A program made the translations under genes and the position numbers. Below, piece by piece: positions 38,601 to 47,836 of a stretch of 64,000 nucleotides of DNA (the stretch's first letter is position 1; the number at the start of each line of letters is the position of its first letter). The DNA comes from Roseibaca sp. Y0-43 (GTDB taxonomy: Bacteria; Pseudomonadota; Alphaproteobacteria; Rhodobacterales; Rhodobacteraceae): contig NZ_JAFMPR010000010.1 in NCBI RefSeq assembly GCF_020667835.1, positions 1-64,000 of the forward strand, read 5' to 3'. Below the pieces are notes generated by a model. The model was not told where the DNA came from and did no database searches. It saw nothing but the letters and a program-made list of their open reading frames with translations.

Positions 38601-39248
38601 CTAAAGGCCTAACAGGGCGGGCAACTCATCCATCGACCGGAACAGACGCGCGCCTTCTGCCGCGAGTCTTGGCCCGTCACCTTCGGGCGCGTAGCCGAAA
38701 CACCGCATCCCGGCCGCCTGCGCTGCCCGCGCGCCGGTGGGGCTGTCCTCGACCACGACGCAATGCGCCGGGTCTGCCCCCAGTGTTCTGGCAGCGTGCA
38801 GGAACAGGTCCGGCGCGGGTTTCGGCACGCCCACATGCTCGACCGAGAACATCCGCCCTTGCAGCCGCGCCCATGTCTCGGGGTGCTGGCCCAAGGTGAC
38901 GCGCATCTTGGCGACACGCCCGTTCGACGCCACGCAATAGCCGATGCCAGCATCATCAAGCCGGTCCAGCACCGCCACGACACCGGGCATCAGCTTCGTG
39001 CCCTTGGCCAGACGTTCGTAAAGCCGGGCGTAGAAATCCTCTACCCAGCCCTCGGGCAGATCGGCCCCCATGCCACGCGCCTTTTGTGCAACGCCTGTCA
39101 GGGTACCGCCGATGAAATGCTCGGTCGCTTGCGCTACGCTCATGTCCAGCCCGTAGATAGCCAGCTCGTCGCGCAAGAAATGCATCATCACCGGCTCGCT
39201 ATCGACCAGAACGCCGTCGCAGTCGAAAATCACCAGTTTCGGGGTCAT
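38601..39248 (-). CDS. HAD-family hydrolase (beta-phosphoglucomutase-like subfamily)
   Basis: This 215-residue protein has the HAD nucleophile motif IFDCDGVLVDSEP, the cap-domain helix block, the serine motif VASNG, and VVEDSPTGARAAQAAGM with the magnesium aspartates. It dephosphorylates or isomerises a small phosphate ester, but the substrate cannot be told. Its start overlaps the rsmD stop by four bases. Confidence 0.88.
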   Translation of the reverse strand: MTPKLVIFDCDGVLVDSEPVMMHFLRDELAIYGLDMSVAQATEHFIGGTLTGVAQKARGMGADLPEGWVEDFYARLYERLAKGTKLMPGVVAVLDRLDDAGIGYCVASNGRVAKMRVTLGQHPETWARLQGRMFSVEHVGVPKPAPDLFLHAARTLGADPAHCVVVEDSPTGARAAQAAGMRCFGYAPEGDGPRLAAEGARLFRSMDELPALLGL

Positions 39249-39808
39249 GGGGTATAATCCAGCATGGTTACATAAGTGTCGCCGTAGCGGCGCTGATCGA
39301 CCATCGCAAAGCCTTGGGGCGCAAGCTGCGGGGCGCTTTCCTCCCAGACAATGCGCGCGCCGGGGGCCAGCCAGCCGCCCGCCACGGCGGATGCCAGCGC
39401 CTTTTGCCCCAAGCCCTTGCCATAGGGCGGATCAAGGAACACAAGGCCAAAGCCCGCGCCGTGGTTTGCGCCCAGTGTCGTTGCATCGCGGCGGAACACC
39501 TTGGTGCGGCCCATGGCGCGCATCTTCTCTATGTTCTCGCGCAAGAGCGCGCGGGCCGCCGCGCCATCGTCGATGAAACAGGCGAAGATGGCCCCCCGCG
39601 ACAGCGCTTCCAGCCCCAGCGCACCGGTGCCCGCGAACAGGTCCAGCACGCGGATACCGTCCAGCGCAATCGCATCGGCACCGTTGATAAGCAGGTTGAA
39701 CATCGCCTCGCGCACGCGGTCGGATGTGGGGCGCAGATGCGCCCCAGCATCGCCCGCGCCGACATCGGCCAAGATCAGACCGCGAGATGTGCCGCCGATG
39801 ATCCTCAT
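39245..39808 (-). CDS. rsmD: 16S rRNA (guanine-966-N2)-methyltransferase
   Basis: RsmD methylates G966 of 16S rRNA with SAM. The 187-residue protein starts MRIIGGTSRG, has the SAM loop LDLFAGTGALGLEALSRGA and the catalytic FLDPPYGKG motif. Its start overlaps the stop of the upstream FAD oxidoreductase, and its stop overlaps the start of the HAD gene, so all three are translationally coupled. Confidence 0.94.
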   Translation of the reverse strand: MRIIGGTSRGLILADVGAGDAGAHLRPTSDRVREAMFNLLINGADAIALDGIRVLDLFAGTGALGLEALSRGAIFACFIDDGAAARALLRENIEKMRAMGRTKVFRRDATTLGANHGAGFGLVFLDPPYGKGLGQKALASAVAGGWLAPGARIVWEESAPQLAPQGFAMVDQRRYGDTYVTMLDYTP

Positions 39809-41007
39809 GCCTGCAACAACGCTTTCAGGTCGCTCGCGGGATCAGCCAGCGCGGCGGGGTCGGGGGTGATCCCTTGTTCGATCATGCGTTTGCCGACCAT
39901 GTAGGCGCGCGGATCGCCCAGCGCATCGACCGAGATCAGGCTGTCATCCTTAAAATACCAATGGCTGCGCGCGGGCGCTTCTCGCACCACCACGCGCGTG
40001 TAGCCCGCGTTCAGACCTGCGATTTGCAGCTTCATGTCGTATTGGTCCGACCAGAACCACGGCATGGGCGCATAATCGCGGCCCGCGCCCAGCATGTTGT
40101 CGGCCACGCATTCGGCTTGGTCTATGGCATTCTGCACGCTTTCCAGCCGCAAGCGCCCGCCCTGCCACGGGAAAGACGCGCAATCGCCAGCCGCCCAGAT
40201 CGCGGGGTCGCTGGTGCGGCCCTGCGCGTCGGTGGCGATGCCGTTGTCCAGTGTCAGACCGGCGCTTTCGGCCAGATCGGTCGCGGGCGCGATGCCGATG
40301 CCGACGATCACGAAATCGGCGGGGAGCGCGGTGCCATCCGCCAATGTGACACCCGTCACCCGCTCGGTGCCGTCAATGTGCGCAAGGGCCGTTTCGGTCA
40401 GAATACGCACGCCGTGGCGTGCGTGCAGGGCATGGACGGCCTCGGCGGTTTCCGCCGCCGCCACGCGCGCCAGAATGCGCGGGGCCATTTCCAGCACGGT
40501 CACATCCAGCCCGCGCTTCGCGGCCACCGCCGCCGCCTCCAGCCCGATATAGCCACCGCCCACGATGACGACGCGCGCGCCCTCGCGGAATTCGGACGCC
40601 ATCGCATCGACATCGGCCAAGCCGCGCACGGTATAGACGCCGGGCAAGGTGCCGCCGATGCTGGCAGGCAAGTGGCGGGGAATGGACCCGGTAGTCAGCG
40701 CAAGCGCATCATATGGCAAGACTTCGTCGCCCAGATGCACCTGCTTCGCGGACCGGTCCAGCCCTGTCACCCGCGCATCGGTGCGCAGCGTAATCCCCTG
40801 ATCCGCGTAAAAGCTTTCCGGCCGCAGGAACAGCCGTTCCAACGCCATGTTGCCCAGCAGATAGGCCTTGGACAAGGGCGGGCGCTGATAGGGTGGCACG
40901 GGTTCTTCGCCCAGAAGCGTGATCAACCCGTCGAACCCTTTGGCGCGCAAACGGGCCACCAGCGATGCCCCTGCCTGCCCTGCGCCCACGACAACAATTC
41001 TGTCCAT
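39805..41007 (-). CDS. FAD-dependent pyridine nucleotide oxidoreductase (ferredoxin reductase type)
   Basis: This 400-residue protein resembles putidaredoxin and rubredoxin reductases. It has an N-terminal FAD loop VVVGAGQAGASLVARLR, the PYQRPPLSKAYL block, an NAD loop VVIVGGGYIGLEAA and the second FAD motif IWAAGDCASF, then the C-terminal reductase domain. Such enzymes pass electrons from NADH to a small iron-sulfur protein of a monooxygenase. No ferredoxin or P450 gene lies nearby. It is divergent from the peroxiredoxin gene. Confidence 0.88.
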   Translation of the reverse strand: MDRIVVVGAGQAGASLVARLRAKGFDGLITLLGEEPVPPYQRPPLSKAYLLGNMALERLFLRPESFYADQGITLRTDARVTGLDRSAKQVHLGDEVLPYDALALTTGSIPRHLPASIGGTLPGVYTVRGLADVDAMASEFREGARVVIVGGGYIGLEAAAVAAKRGLDVTVLEMAPRILARVAAAETAEAVHALHARHGVRILTETALAHIDGTERVTGVTLADGTALPADFVIVGIGIAPATDLAESAGLTLDNGIATDAQGRTSDPAIWAAGDCASFPWQGGRLRLESVQNAIDQAECVADNMLGAGRDYAPMPWFWSDQYDMKLQIAGLNAGYTRVVVREAPARSHWYFKDDSLISVDALGDPRAYMVGKRMIEQGITPDPAALADPASDLKALLQA

Positions 41008-41089
41008 CCTGACCTTGCCCCTCTGGCCCAAACCGTGGCGAACCCTATATCGGTGGGAAAGCGAAACACAACCAACAGAGGGATGGATT

Positions 41090-41578
41090 ATGTCAGTCAA
41101 AGTCGGAGATACGCTGCCAGAGGCCACGCTGTCGCGCATCGGTGCGGACGGGCCGGAACAGGTCGAGCTGTCCAGCCTGACCAAAGGCCGGAAAGTCGTG
41201 ATCTTCGCCGTGCCCGGCGCGTTCACGCCGACCTGCCATTCGGCCCATGTGCCCAGCTTCATCCGCACCAAGGACCAGTTCATGGCCAAGGGCGTCGATG
41301 AAATCATCTGCATCTCTGTCAACGACGCCTTCGTGATGAAGACATGGGGCGAGGTGACGGGTGCGAATGACGCGGGCCTGACCCTGCTGGCCGACGGCAC
41401 GGGCGCGTATACCAAGGCGCTTGGCCTGAATTTCGACGCGCCGCCCGTGGGGCTGATGGGCCGCTCGAAGCGCTATGCAATGCTGGTGGAAGATGGCGTC
41501 GTCAAAGTTTTCCTGCCTGAAGAAAGCCCCGGCACCTGCGAAATCTCGGGTGGCGAGGCGCTGCTCGCGGCAATCTGA
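41090..41578 (+). CDS. Peroxiredoxin (Prx5 type)
   Basis: This 162-residue thiol peroxidase has the catalytic cysteine in VPGAFTPTCHSAHVP and family blocks ISVNDAFVMKTWG and YAMLVEDGVV. It reduces peroxides with glutathione or glutaredoxin. GAGGGATG lies before the ATG at 41090; the open frame reaches further back but the added residues are not family-like. Its stop overlaps the next start by one base (TGATG). Confidence 0.93.
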   Translation: MSVKVGDTLPEATLSRIGADGPEQVELSSLTKGRKVVIFAVPGAFTPTCHSAHVPSFIRTKDQFMAKGVDEIICISVNDAFVMKTWGEVTGANDAGLTLLADGTGAYTKALGLNFDAPPVGLMGRSKRYAMLVEDGVVKVFLPEESPGTCEISGGEALLAAI

Positions 41579-42747
41579 TGGCGGATGGCGGGGCGCTTTC
41601 GGTCACGCTGATCTCGTCCCTGGCCGAGATATCGGCGCAGGATTGGGACGCCTGCGCCTGCCCCGAGGCCGCAGATGGCCGCCCCGCCGACCCGTTTACC
41701 ACGCACCGTTTTCTGCACGCGCTGGAAGCGTCGCGCTCTGTCGGCACCGGCACGGGGTGGGAGCCGCGCCATATTCTGGTCGAACAGGATGGCGCGCTGA
41801 TCGCAGTCGCGCCGCATTACGTGAAATCGCACAGCCAAGGCGAATATATTTTCGACCATGCCTTCGCCCAAGCCTACACACGCGCGGGCGGTAGCTATTA
41901 CCCCAAGCTGCAAAGTGCCGTGCCCTTCACGCCCGCAACGGGTCGGCGCTTCCTGTGCAAACCGGGGTGTGAGGACGCAGGCACAGCCACCATTTTGCAG
42001 GCCATGGCGCAGGTGGCGCGCGACAATCGGCTCTCCTCGGCCCATGTCACCTTTTGCACAGCAGAAGAAGCCGCCCGCGGGGCCGAGCACGGGTTCCTGC
42101 ATAGGGTGACAGAGCAATTCCACTGGGAAAACTCCGGCTATGGCAGTTTCGACGATTTCCTCGGTGCGCTTTCGTCACGCAAGCGCAAAACCATCCGCAA
42201 GGAACGCGCCACGGCGCAGGGTTTCGGCGGCGAGATCCGCGCCTATACCGGCAATGACCTGCGGCCAGAGCATTGGGATGCCTTCTGGGAATTCTACCAG
42301 GATACCGGCGCGCGCAAATGGGGCACGCCTTACCTGACGCGGGCGTTTTTCGACATCGTGCAAGACACCATGCGCGACGATGTGCTGCTGGTTCTGGCAG
42401 AGCGCGAGGGCGCACCCATCGCGGGTGCCTTGAACTTCATCGGGCGTGACTGCCTTTATGGTCGCTATTGGGGTTGCGTCGAGGATCATTCCTGCCTGCA
42501 TTTCGAGCTGTGCTATTATCAGGCGATGGATTTCGCCATAGCGCAGGGTTTGACGCGTGTCGAAGCGGGCGCGCAAGGCACGCATAAACTGGCGCGCGGC
42601 TATATGCCCAGCGAAATACACTCGCTGCACCATTTCCCCGAACCGGGATTTCACCAAGCGGTCGCGCGCTACCTGCGCGAGGAACGCGCGGCGATTGACT
42701 ACGAGATGTCGACGCTGGCGAATTTCGCGCCCTTCCGCAAAAGTTGA
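41578..42747 (+). CDS. GNAT/FemAB-like family protein (PF04339 type)
   Basis: This 389-residue protein has the family block DYGSFDDFLGALSSRKRK-like GYGSFDDFLGALSSRKRK near residue 190 and the C-terminal ARKWGTPYLTRAFF and VEAGAQGTHKLARGYMP segments. It belongs to a group of proteins with the FemAB/GNAT acyltransferase fold and no settled function. The overlap with the peroxiredoxin gene suggests a common transcript. The acceptor is unknown. Confidence 0.82.
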   Translation: MADGGALSVTLISSLAEISAQDWDACACPEAADGRPADPFTTHRFLHALEASRSVGTGTGWEPRHILVEQDGALIAVAPHYVKSHSQGEYIFDHAFAQAYTRAGGSYYPKLQSAVPFTPATGRRFLCKPGCEDAGTATILQAMAQVARDNRLSSAHVTFCTAEEAARGAEHGFLHRVTEQFHWENSGYGSFDDFLGALSSRKRKTIRKERATAQGFGGEIRAYTGNDLRPEHWDAFWEFYQDTGARKWGTPYLTRAFFDIVQDTMRDDVLLVLAEREGAPIAGALNFIGRDCLYGRYWGCVEDHSCLHFELCYYQAMDFAIAQGLTRVEAGAQGTHKLARGYMPSEIHSLHHFPEPGFHQAVARYLREERAAIDYEMSTLANFAPFRKS

Positions 42748-42756
42748 GAGGTTTTC

Positions 42757-43044
42757 ATGGCAGAGAAACTGACGGATCGCGCCGCGTTGGAGCCGCTTCT
42801 GGCCAATGGCTGGACCTTGGTCGACGGGCGCGACGCGCTGGAAAAGACCTACACATTCGCCAATTTCATCGACGCCTTCGGCTGGATGACCCGCGCGGCC
42901 ATCGTGGCGGAAAAGATGAACCACCACCCGGAATGGTTCAACGTCTACAAGACCGTGCGCGTCACCCTGACCACGCATGACGCAGGCGGGCTGAGCGCGC
43001 TGGATGTGAAACTGGCCGAAGCCATGGATCGGCTGGCGGGCTAA
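42757..43044 (+). CDS. phhB: 4a-hydroxytetrahydrobiopterin dehydratase (PCD/DCoH)
   Basis: This 95-residue protein has the pterin dehydratase signature [20 protein letters not shown] with the active histidines. It regenerates pterin after aromatic amino acid hydroxylation, but many bacteria keep it without phenylalanine hydroxylase, and none is seen in this window. It lies nine bases after the FemAB-like gene. Confidence 0.93.
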   Translation: MAEKLTDRAALEPLLANGWTLVDGRDALEKTYTFANFIDAFGWMTRAAIVAEKMNHHPEWFNVYKTVRVTLTTHDAGGLSALDVKLAEAMDRLAG

Positions 43045-43087
43045 GTTTCCGCTCGCCAAGTGGCGCGTTTCGCCCTATCGCGGGGCC

Positions 43088-44173
43088 ATGGACGATTACA
43101 CGATTTTCATGGCCTGCCTGCCGGGGTTCGAGCCGCTTCTGCTGGCAGAGGCGCAAGAGCTTGGCTTGCGCGGCGCGAAGGCATTGGCGGGCGGCGTCGA
43201 GGTTTCGGGCGGTATGGCAGAGCTGGCCCGCGCCAACCGCGAAAGCCGCATCGCCAGCCGCGTGCTGTTGCGTATTGGCGAATTCCGCGCGCTGCATCTG
43301 GCGCAGCTGGACAAACGCGCGCGAAAGCTGCCTTGGGCCGACTGGCTGCGCGCGGATGTGCCGGTGCGGGTTGAAGCGAGCTGCACCAAGTCGCGCATCT
43401 ACCACCAGAAAGCCGCCGCACAGCGGATAGAGCGCGCGATTGCCGATCTTGTGGGCGCGCCAATCTCTGCGGACGGGCTGCGCGTGATGCTGCGGATCGA
43501 CGACGATCTGGCGACCATCTCGCTCGACACATCGGGCGAAGGGCTGCACAAGCGCGGCTTCAAGCAATTCACCGGCAAAGCGCCCTTGCGCGAAACCATG
43601 GCCGCCGCGTTCCTGCGGCAGATGGGCTATGACGGCAGCCAAGCGGTGCTGGACCCGATGTGCGGGTCGGGCACTTTCGTGCTGGAAGCAGCCGAGATCG
43701 CCGCCGGTCTTGCACCGGGCCGCGCACGCGGTTTCGCCTTTGAACAGTTTGCAGCCGCCCGCGATCTGCCCCCGCAACCGGCACCCAACCGGGTGCCTGA
43801 ACGTCGTTATTTCGGCTTTGACCGCGACCAGGGCGCAATCCAGGGCGCACGTGCCAACGCGGAACGCGCGGGCCTGTGCGACTGGACCAGCTTCACTTGC
43901 CAGCCGGTCAGCGCGCTCACGCGCCCCGATTGCGCGCCGGGGCTGGTCATGGTCAACCCGCCCTATGGCGGGCGTATCGGCAATATCGGGCAGCTTTACG
44001 GGCTATATGCCAGCTTGGGCAAAGTGCTGGCCGAGCAGTTTCAAGGCTGGCGCGTGGGGCTTGTGACAACCGAGGCCAAGCTTGCCCATACCACGGGGCT
44101 GAAGCTGGAGGCCGGCGCGCCCATCCCGCATGGCGGCATGAAGGTGCGCCTGTTTCAATCAGGCGCTCTGTAA
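43088..44173 (+). CDS. THUMP-domain class I RNA methyltransferase (RlmL-like)
   Basis: This 361-residue protein has an N-terminal ferredoxin-like/THUMP region (about 1-155) and a C-terminal SAM domain with LDPMCGSGTFVLEAAEIA and the N6/N2-type catalytic motif NPPYGGRIG. It is like the N-terminal half of E. coli RlmL, which makes m2G2445 in 23S rRNA; the C-terminal RlmK half is missing, as in many alphaproteobacteria. Exact target is inferred. It is convergent with suyZ. Confidence 0.88.
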   Translation: MDDYTIFMACLPGFEPLLLAEAQELGLRGAKALAGGVEVSGGMAELARANRESRIASRVLLRIGEFRALHLAQLDKRARKLPWADWLRADVPVRVEASCTKSRIYHQKAAAQRIERAIADLVGAPISADGLRVMLRIDDDLATISLDTSGEGLHKRGFKQFTGKAPLRETMAAAFLRQMGYDGSQAVLDPMCGSGTFVLEAAEIAAGLAPGRARGFAFEQFAAARDLPPQPAPNRVPERRYFGFDRDQGAIQGARANAERAGLCDWTSFTCQPVSALTRPDCAPGLVMVNPPYGGRIGNIGQLYGLYASLGKVLAEQFQGWRVGLVTTEAKLAHTTGLKLEAGAPIPHGGMKVRLFQSGAL

Positions 44174-44190
44174 GCCCCGCGCGACCCCGG

Positions 44191-45201
44191 TCAGATCGGG
44201 TGGAACAGCAGCAAGGTGCCGAGGGCGAGGGTCAGCAGCACCAACGTCTCTATCACGACAATCGCCATATGCCCCGGCCCAACGGCGCTCAATGCCTTGA
44301 GCGAGGTCTTGACGCCCAGCGCGGCAATCGCCGTCACAAGGCAGATGCGCGACGCGGTATTGACCTGCGTGACCAAGGCCTCTGGCAGATCGACCGCGCT
44401 GCCAAGGCCAACGAGTGCCAAGAACAGCACCATGAACCAGGGCAGAAGTGCCACGCGCCCTTCGCCCTGCCCTGCTCCGCTGGCGCGCAGCACCAGCCCG
44501 ATGACAACCAGCACCACCGGCAGCATGGCCACGCGGAAGAGCTTGGTAATGGTCGCGGTTTCGCCCGCCGTGTCGGACACGGTAAAGCCCGCGCCAACGA
44601 CTTGGGCCACGTCATGGATGGTGGCCCCGATCAGAAAGCCCTGTTCGACCTCGGAAAAGCCCAGCGCGCCGAACAGAAGCGGATAGGCCACCATCGCCAC
44701 CGTGGACAGCGCGGTCACGGCCATGACGGTAAACAGCGTGTTGCGTTCCGTCTTGTCGTTATGCGGGATGACGGCAGCAATGGCCAAGGCCGCCGACGCC
44801 CCGCAAATCGCGACAGAGCCGCCCGTCAGCAGCGCAAACCGCCATTGCCGCTTGAACAAGGGGGCCGCGATGAAGCCCGTCGCAATCGTCGCGGCAATAA
44901 GCCCGACCAAGAGCGCCGCACCCGACAGGCCAATCTGCGCAAGATCTTCGAGCGCGATACGAATGCCCAACAAGCCGACACCCAAGCGCAGCACGAATTT
45001 CGCGGCGAAATCCACGCCCGCGCGGCAGGGGCCGCTTTCATGCATGAAGTTGAACGCCATGCCCAACAACAGCGCGAACAGCATGACCGGCGCGCCGTAA
45101 TGCGCACCCAGAAAGCTGGCGGCGGCGGCGATGGTCGCGCTCAGTAACAGCCCCGGCAAAAGCGGTTTGGCATGGGCGGGCAAGTCGGCAAGGTTGGGCA
45201 T
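44191..45201 (-). CDS. suyZ: YeiH/PSE-family membrane exporter, probable SuyZ sulfite/sulfate exporter
   Basis: This 336-residue protein has about ten membrane segments and belongs to the putative sulfate exporter family (YeiH, PF03601). Family blocks are visible in LRLGVGLLGIRIAL, GGSVAICGASAALA and the ATIHDVAQVVGAG segment. SuyZ of Paracoccus pantotrophus, next to suyAB, is placed in this family. Here too it is the last gene after suyB, so it probably expels the sulfite or sulfate released from sulfolactate. It follows suyB after 71 bases holding a hairpin. Confidence 0.85.
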   Translation of the reverse strand: MPNLADLPAHAKPLLPGLLLSATIAAAASFLGAHYGAPVMLFALLLGMAFNFMHESGPCRAGVDFAAKFVLRLGVGLLGIRIALEDLAQIGLSGAALLVGLIAATIATGFIAAPLFKRQWRFALLTGGSVAICGASAALAIAAVIPHNDKTERNTLFTVMAVTALSTVAMVAYPLLFGALGFSEVEQGFLIGATIHDVAQVVGAGFTVSDTAGETATITKLFRVAMLPVVLVVIGLVLRASGAGQGEGRVALLPWFMVLFLALVGLGSAVDLPEALVTQVNTASRICLVTAIAALGVKTSLKALSAVGPGHMAIVVIETLVLLTLALGTLLLFHPI

Positions 45202-45222
45202 TATGGGCTTTCCGCATGAATA

Positions 45223-45252
45223 CGGGGCGCACGAGGGTAGACGCGCGCCCCG
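45223..45252 (-). terminator. Hairpin between suyB and suyZ
   Basis: CGGGGCGC (45223-45230) pairs with GCGCCCCG (45245-45252) around a 14-base loop. It may reduce read-through into suyZ. Confidence 0.45.
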
Positions 45253-45272
45253 ATACCGTCAGTCGCCTGCGA

Positions 45273-46454
45273 TCAGGCGGAACGATAGAGCTTCGTCATC
45301 GAGAACTCGCGATGACCCAGCGCCTCGGCGCAGGTCAGGCGACCGTTGGCGGTGCGCTTGATCATCTCGATCAGCGCGTCGCCCGCCTGGTCGATGGTCA
45401 TGTCGCGCCGCAACACGCCGGTTACGTCCACGTCGATATGCTCGGACATGGTGCGCAGCGTGCGCGGATTGCCAGAGATCTTGATGACCGGCACGATCGG
45501 GTTGCCAACCACGTTGCCCTGCCCGGTGGGGAAGGTGTGGATCACATAGCCTGCCGCCGCCATCAGCGTCACGCATTCCGCCGCCGCAGAGGACGTGTCC
45601 ATGAAATACAGACCGTTGCCCTTGGACGGTGCTTCGGCCGGTTCCAGCACGTCGATATAGGTCGAGGTGCGGCCAATCTTCTCAAGGTTGCCGAGCGCCT
45701 TTTCCTCGATCGTGGTCAGACCGCCAAGGATGTTGCCCTTGGTGGGCTGGCTGTCGGACAGGTCGTTGGTCTTGTGCGCCTCGATCACGTCATCGGTATA
45801 GGCCTGCCAGGTCTTGCGGAACTTCGCCGCCGCTTCGGGGTTGGCCGCGCGCTTTTCGCAGATATGTTCGGCCCCGGTGATTTCCGAGGTTTCGCCGAAC
45901 ACGCCATACAGACCATGCGGCAACAGCTTGTCATACATGTTTCCGACAGTCGGGCAGGAGGACAGGCCCGTGGTGGTGTCGGATTCACCGCATTTGGTGG
46001 AGACCCACAGATCGGTCACGGGGCAGTCTTCTTTCTGAAGCTCGGTCGCCCACTGGACATATTCCTTGGCCTTCCAGCTTGCGCGGCGGATGGTCTCGAA
46101 ATCGCCGTTCTGCTCGATCCAGAAGCCTTCGACGGGCTTGCCGGTCTTGGCAATGCCGTCAACGATGATCTTAGTCCATTCCGGTTCAATGCCGATGACC
46201 ACAACGGCGGCCACGTTGGGGTTTGCGCCGGTGCCGATGATGGTGCGGAAATGCAGGTCCAGATCCTCGCCGAACTGCAAACGGCCATAAGCGTGCGGAA
46301 TGGCCATGGTGCCTTTGACATTGTTCGCCACGGCCTCGCAGGCCGCGTTGGAAATGTCGTCCACCGGTAGGATCAGCACGTGGTTGCGCACACCCACGCG
46401 GCCGTTTTCACGCCGCCAGGCCTTGATCGTGTCTTGAGAAAAATCGAATGCCAT
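45273..46454 (-). CDS. suyB: (2R)-3-sulfolactate sulfo-lyase, large subunit
   Basis: SuyB with SuyA splits 3-sulfolactate into pyruvate and sulfite in the cytoplasm. The 393-residue protein belongs to the altronate/galactarate dehydratase family (UxaA C-terminal part). Family motifs include [37 protein letters not shown] and [20 protein letters not shown]. Altronate hydrolase is the main alternative. The separate small subunit, the SuyZ-type exporter, ComC and the HpsN-type gene nearby all favour sulfolactate. Confidence 0.9.
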   Translation of the reverse strand: MAFDFSQDTIKAWRRENGRVGVRNHVLILPVDDISNAACEAVANNVKGTMAIPHAYGRLQFGEDLDLHFRTIIGTGANPNVAAVVVIGIEPEWTKIIVDGIAKTGKPVEGFWIEQNGDFETIRRASWKAKEYVQWATELQKEDCPVTDLWVSTKCGESDTTTGLSSCPTVGNMYDKLLPHGLYGVFGETSEITGAEHICEKRAANPEAAAKFRKTWQAYTDDVIEAHKTNDLSDSQPTKGNILGGLTTIEEKALGNLEKIGRTSTYIDVLEPAEAPSKGNGLYFMDTSSAAAECVTLMAAAGYVIHTFPTGQGNVVGNPIVPVIKISGNPRTLRTMSEHIDVDVTGVLRRDMTIDQAGDALIEMIKRTANGRLTCAEALGHREFSMTKLYRSA

Positions 46455-46466
46455 GGTCGGTCCCCC

Positions 46467-46763
46467 TTACCAGCGCTTGGTTTTCAGATTGTGGGTGTGG
46501 ACATGTCCGCCGACCTCTGCCGGGCCCACCATGCGACCGATGTCCTCGCCGTATTTGATGACCGTGTCGCCCTCGGCCAGGTCTTTCAGCGCGACCTTGT
46601 GACCGATGGGAATATCGGCCTTGGCGGTCAGGCGGAAATCGCTGTTATCCTCGGTGCAGACGCACAGCATATCGGTGCCGGCGGTCAGGCCCTCGACCAC
46701 GACAACGCCGACATTGTCGACCTTGTCATGGACAAGCAGCTGGGGGTGGGTGTTTGCGGTCAT
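46467..46763 (-). CDS. suyA: (2R)-3-sulfolactate sulfo-lyase, small subunit
   Basis: This 98-residue protein is a stand-alone SAF domain like the N-terminal part of altronate dehydratase. It has LLVHDKVDNVGVVVVEGL, then DIPIGHKVALKDLAEGD and ends HVHTHNLKTKRW, which agrees with SuyA of Paracoccus as I recall it. It forms the lyase with SuyB. Twelve bases separate it from suyB and 27 from comC. Confidence 0.9.
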   Translation of the reverse strand: MTANTHPQLLVHDKVDNVGVVVVEGLTAGTDMLCVCTEDNSDFRLTAKADIPIGHKVALKDLAEGDTVIKYGEDIGRMVGPAEVGGHVHTHNLKTKRW

Positions 46764-46790
46764 GTCCTCTCTCCCTTTTAGATGAGGTGT

Positions 46791-47789
46791 CTAGCCACGG
46801 GCGAGGCCCGTGAGCGTGTCGTAAAGCTGTTGCGGGATGTCGATCTGGTCGGCGCGGCTTGCCCGCTCGGCCATGCGGCGCGCACCCGGCAGGCGGGCGC
46901 CATCCTGCGACTCAATCGCGGCGAAGATCGCCTCGGCCCGGTCGGTGAAACCGGGGGCAAAGCGTGCGGGATCCAGCACCAGCATGAAATGCGCAAGGTT
47001 CGGGGCTGGCCCCTTGTCGTCGAACAGCGAGCTGGCTTGATACGCGAAATGCGCGCCTGCAAGACCAGCGGTCAGCAGTTCCACCATCAGTGCCAGCGCC
47101 GCGCCCTTGGCCCCGCCCGACGGCACCATCGTGCCCGCCATGGCGGCATCGGCATCGGTGGTCGGGTTGCCATCCACGTCCAGCGCCCAGCCTTCGGGAA
47201 TAGCCTGACCCGCCTTCTGCGCCAGCATGACCTTGCCGCGCGCGACATGGCTTAGCGACAGGTCGATCAGCAGCGGATCGCCCTTTGCGCGCGGCGCTGC
47301 AAAGGCGATGGGGTTCGTGCCATAAAGCGGCTTGTTGCCGCCCCAAGGGGCCATCGCGGCGGGCGCATTGGCGAAGGCCAGCGCGATTAGCCCCTCGCGG
47401 GCGAAAGGTTCCACCGCTTGGCCCGCCACTCCAAAATGGTGCGAGCGGGTAACGCTGACAGCAGCGACTCCCAGCTCGGCCACGACATCGCGGGCCGCTT
47501 GGGCGGCGGCGGCAATCGCGGCAAAGGCCAGCCCCAGCCCCGCATCAACGCGGATGACGGCGCCGTCACGCTCAACCGTTGGCGCGGCGTCGGCCACCAC
47601 TTTGCCCGCGACCATCTGCGCCGCGTAAAAGGGCGCGCGGGCCAACCCGTGCGAGGGCAACCCTTCCTGTTCTGCCATCACCAAGGCCTGCGCGGCCGGT
47701 GCGGCCAGATGCGCGGGCATTCCCGCCTTGGCGAACACATCGACCACCAATTGGCGCGCGTCGGCAAGGCTGAGGGTGGTCGTTGACAT
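46791..47789 (-). CDS. comC: Ldh-family oxidoreductase, probable sulfolactate dehydrogenase ComC
   Basis: This 332-residue NAD(P)-dependent enzyme is of the malate/L-lactate dehydrogenase (Ldh_2) family, distinct from Rossmann-type dehydrogenases. The catalytic SHHFGVAG and the GTNPIAFAAP cofactor block are visible. ComC interconverts (R)-sulfolactate and sulfopyruvate; here it is joined to suyAB. Two starts are possible. The ATG at 47789 leaves a 41-base leader behind the predicted promoter; that at 47819 would leave about ten bases. Neither has a strong ribosome site. Confidence 0.85.
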   Translation of the reverse strand: MSTTTLSLADARQLVVDVFAKAGMPAHLAAPAAQALVMAEQEGLPSHGLARAPFYAAQMVAGKVVADAAPTVERDGAVIRVDAGLGLAFAAIAAAAQAARDVVAELGVAAVSVTRSHHFGVAGQAVEPFAREGLIALAFANAPAAMAPWGGNKPLYGTNPIAFAAPRAKGDPLLIDLSLSHVARGKVMLAQKAGQAIPEGWALDVDGNPTTDADAAMAGTMVPSGGAKGAALALMVELLTAGLAGAHFAYQASSLFDDKGPAPNLAHFMLVLDPARFAPGFTDRAEAIFAAIESQDGARLPGARRMAERASRADQIDIPQQLYDTLTGLARG

Positions 47790-47836
47790 GGGGCGGGGTT
47801 CCGATTCTCGTACCGTCATTCTCTGACTTCACTTCT

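Noticed and set aside
45273-46763. Altronate dehydratase (uxaA) for hexuronate use
   Set aside because: Family homology fits, but there is no uxaB, uxaC or kdgK; the split small subunit, ComC-like gene and PSE exporter match the sulfolactate lyase operon.
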